Source of the DNA: Chitinophaga pinensis
GTDB lineage: Bacteria > Bacteroidota > Bacteroidia > AKYH767-A > OLB10
Direction: 5' to 3'
Assembly: GCA_943332105.1 (NCBI GenBank)
Contig: CALQOD010000027.1
Location: forward strand, 1-33,111
Length of the DNA stretch: 33,111 bases
Positions 30,960 through 33,111 of the stretch are shown one piece after another (the stretch's first letter is position 1; each line of letters begins with the position of its first letter). A model generated the notes under the pieces. The model was not told the origin of the DNA. It saw only the letters and a list, made by a program, of their open reading frames with translations, and searched no databases. Made by a program: the position numbers and the translations under genes.

Positions 30960-31625
30960 TTATTCTTTTCCAGCCACACAAACCACAATCTCGCCCTTAG
31001 GCGGATGAGCCGAAAAATGCTGAAACAACTCTTCTGCTGTTCCACGGCGAGTTTCTTCAAACATCTTGGTTATCTCTCTCGAAACAGAACATTTTCTGTC
31101 GGTACCAAAATGCTCCATCACCTCTTCTAATAGTTTAACTAATCGGAACGGTGATTCATAAAATATAATTGTTCGCTCTTCTTCTTTTAAAAACAAAAAT
31201 CGTGATTGTCGTCCTTTTTTCTGAGGTAAAAATCCTTCAAACACAAATTTATCACAAGGCAAGCCACTCATTACTAACGCAGGAACAAACGCTGTTGGGC
31301 CTGGTAAACAATAAACTTCAATGTCTTCTTTTATACACTCCCTCACAATCAAAAAACCAGGATCGCTAATAGCAGGCGTGCCAGCATCAGAGACCAATGC
31401 AATATTATTTCCTTCTTTCAAGAAACGAATGACTTCTTTCAAAGCATTATGTTCGTTATGCTGATGATGCGATAAAATTCTTTTTTCAATTTGAAAATGC
31501 TGCAACAGAAAACGAGTAGTCCGTGTATCCTCTGCTAAAATTAAGTCCGCATTTTTAAGCACCTCCAACGCGCGCAGCGTGATGTCTTGCAGATTACCGA
31601 TAGGCGTTGGAACAAGCGTAAGCAT
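30960..31625 (-). CDS. rsmI: 16S rRNA (cytidine1402-2'-O)-methyltransferase
   Basis: A 221-residue SAM-dependent methyltransferase of the tetrapyrrole-methylase fold. RsmI methylates the ribose of C1402 in the decoding centre of 16S rRNA. Motifs in order: VPTPIGNLQDITLRALEVL at the N-terminus, LILAEDTRTTRFLL, ALVSDAGTPAISDPG, then CLPGPTAFVPALVMSGLP and the late ECF-like REITKMFEE followed by PKGEIVVCVAG. It is a little shorter than the E. coli enzyme (286 residues), which has a longer C-terminus; the short form is usual in Bacteroidota. It is divergent from the membrane protein gene that follows, across 81 bp. Confidence 0.94.
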   Translation of the reverse strand: MLTLVPTPIGNLQDITLRALEVLKNADLILAEDTRTTRFLLQHFQIEKRILSHHQHNEHNALKEVIRFLKEGNNIALVSDAGTPAISDPGFLIVRECIKEDIEVYCLPGPTAFVPALVMSGLPCDKFVFEGFLPQKKGRQSRFLFLKEEERTIIFYESPFRLVKLLEEVMEHFGTDRKCSVSREITKMFEETRRGTAEELFQHFSAHPPKGEIVVCVAGKE

Positions 31626-31706
31626 ATAAACTTTTTATTAGCTGCAATACTACAAATTAGTTGAATGTGCTTTGTGATGATTTAATTGTATTTTCAACCT
31701 TGCATT

Positions 31707-33111
31707 ATGAATAAACCCTTTAGTTTGAAATCGCCAGTGTTTATTGGCGGTCATCTGCTCTTTGCTATTCTGTTTTTTTACAGTTTGCTTTTCTGGAAAG
31801 AACGACAAGCATTTGATGCAGCACATTATTTATTAGAAATCATTCTTCGCAACTCTTTTTTCATCGCACACTTTCGTCCGCTAGGTGTTGTTTCACAAGT
31901 ATTGCCGGTAATCGGTGTTTGGTTGAGTGTTCCATTAAAGTGGTTAATGCTTTTATACAGCTTGGGTGATGTGCTTTATTATTATCTGATTTTCTTATTG
32001 CTGATTATTTATTTTAAAAACGAGCGGGCTTCGATTTGGTTTTTTATTATTTATTTGAGCACATTGGCGTATTCGTTTTATTGTCCGGTTACTGAGCTAT
32101 TGCAAGGACTAGCTTTATTGCCAGTAGTTTTTTGTTTGATGGAAAAGGGTAGCGCTGTTTCACAAATTTGGGTTTATGTAATTACGTTATTGATTGTTTT
32201 TTCTCATCCTTTGTTATTTATTCCACTTGGGGCTTTGCTGGCTTTTTATTTCTTCAGAAGTAAAATGGAAAAGAAACAATGGTTGCTGATTTTATGGTTT
32301 GTTGCATTACTCGCTGTTAAATTTTTAACGCTGGATATTTATGATAGTCAAAAGGCTTTTTATCCTGTGGTATACAACGACTATGGCAACATGAATAATA
32401 TTACCGATGGCGGTTATCTGATTTCCTTTTTCAAGATGCTATTTATAAACTATCCTGTATTGTTTTTTCTCTTCGGATGTTCTTGTTTTTTGATAATTCG
32501 TCAAAGGGCTTTTCGTTCGTTGTTGGTTTACGTTGGAAGTGTTTTCGGATTTCTGCTGATTATCGTTTGTACACATCATTTTGAACATATCAGTAATTAT
32601 TCAGAAAGGATGTTGCTTCCTTTACCATGTCTGATTGCAATGCCAATTGCTTTTTATGAATTGAGTACTAATAAATCAAAGGTTCAACAATTTTCATTTA
32701 TGTTACTCTTCGGATTTTTTCTTTTCCGTCTGACGCAAATTTATCAGTCAGGGCAAGAGTTTGTTTTGCGCAACGAACAGATGAAGCGCATCATCGATGT
32801 TTCACGTTTAATGGGCGCACAGAAAGTAATTGCAGATGAAAATCTTTTAGAGCAGCTTCCTTTTGCAAATACGGGCTGGTGTTATTCTATTGAAAGCATG
32901 TTATTGTCGGCTGTTGACGGACCCGAAAAAGTTGTAAGCATTGCTATGCAACACGAACATATTGATCGCATCAAACAATTGGGAAGCAACTTGTCAAATA
33001 ATAATTGGATTAAATGGACAGAATTTATTTTACCTGATGATAGCCTCCCTTCAAATTATTTTTCATTTAAAAAGCAGAGCTATGTTCCTTTATTAAAAGA
33101 TTCTGTGCCAA
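31707..33111 (+). CDS. Large multi-pass membrane protein of unknown function (partial)
   Basis: An open frame from ATG 31707 (MNKPFSLKSPVFIGGHLLFA) with no stop before the window edge; 468 codons are visible. Nine to ten predicted membrane helices fill the first about 340 residues, for example VFIGGHLLFAILFFYSLLFW, VLYYYLIFLLLIIYF and LLVYVGSVFGFLLIIVC. A soluble region follows from about residue 350 (QEFVLRNEQMKRIIDVSRLMGAQKVIADENLL), which looks like an alpha/beta periplasmic or cytosolic domain. The arrangement (about ten helices then a globular C-terminus) is seen in polyisoprenyl-linked glycosyltransferases and related proteins, but I see no DD or DxD catalytic motif that would prove it. 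No family is assigned. Confidence 0.75.
   Translation, partial: MNKPFSLKSPVFIGGHLLFAILFFYSLLFWKERQAFDAAHYLLEIILRNSFFIAHFRPLGVVSQVLPVIGVWLSVPLKWLMLLYSLGDVLYYYLIFLLLIIYFKNERASIWFFIIYLSTLAYSFYCPVTELLQGLALLPVVFCLMEKGSAVSQIWVYVITLLIVFSHPLLFIPLGALLAFYFFRSKMEKKQWLLILWFVALLAVKFLTLDIYDSQKAFYPVVYNDYGNMNNITDGGYLISFFKMLFINYPVLFFLFGCSCFLIIRQRAFRSLLVYVGSVFGFLLIIVCTHHFEHISNYSERMLLPLPCLIAMPIAFYELSTNKSKVQQFSFMLLFGFFLFRLTQIYQSGQEFVLRNEQMKRIIDVSRLMGAQKVIADENLLEQLPFANTGWCYSIESMLLSAVDGPEKVVSIAMQHEHIDRIKQLGSNLSNNNWIKWTEFILPDDSLPSNYFSFKKQSYVPLLKDSVP

Overview
The window is chromosomal DNA from a Bacteroidota bacterium; I cannot resolve the order. The evidence is C-terminal type IX secretion sorting domains on two secreted enzymes, Bacteroidota-type -7 promoter elements (TAnnTTTG) before several genes, low G+C, and the gene families present. 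Most of the window is compact housekeeping DNA with short operons and clear bidirectional hairpin terminators. A roughly 6.3 kb accessory block lies at about 16.75-23.07 kb.

Layout. 1-2.3 kb: the end of an unknown gene, then an xseA-xseB-lipoprotein operon (exonuclease VII) and a tRNA-Arg(CCU). 2.4-10 kb: a small secreted protein, a large secreted M4 (thermolysin-like) protease, and a metG operon that also carries a secreted endonuclease I and a MazG-like pyrophosphohydrolase. 10.1-14.1 kb: an LD-carboxypeptidase overlapping yraN, an RsuA/RluB-family pseudouridine synthase with 27 tandem copies of a 12-residue charged repeat, and a PaiA-like acetyltransferase. 14.1-16.7 kb: an NTF2-like secreted protein and fhs (formate-tetrahydrofolate ligase).

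The fhs reading frame is extended at its 5' end by a duplicated copy of the 3' end of dnaE, whose full copy lies 6.4 kb away. In the duplicate, the old dnaE stop and the dnaE-fhs spacer can still be read. The ancestral order was therefore dnaE followed directly by fhs, and the accessory block now separates them. The block holds a three-gene operon (AAA+ ATPase, small protein, secreted CAP-domain protein). Divergent from it are a membrane-anchored HExxH protein between two 19-bp inverted repeats and two unknown proteins, and a further unknown protein and a FISUMP-domain protein follow. No recombinase gene is visible in the block.

23.1-28.6 kb is a damage-tolerance locus: a DnaE of the short, error-prone (DnaE2/ImuC-like) size, an unlisted 46-residue membrane peptide upstream of it, a DinB-type polymerase, and a divergent XRE-S24 (LexA-like) self-cleaving repressor. 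Two pairs of 15-bp palindromic operators (consensus GRTTGTAATAYARYC), each pair spaced exactly 24 bp centre to centre, lie at the promoters and suggest one regulon under the repressor. 28.6-33.1 kb: a lipoprotein, a pirin-nitroreductase operon with a 16-bp perfect palindrome at its promoter, rsmI, and the start of a large multi-pass membrane protein that runs off the window.
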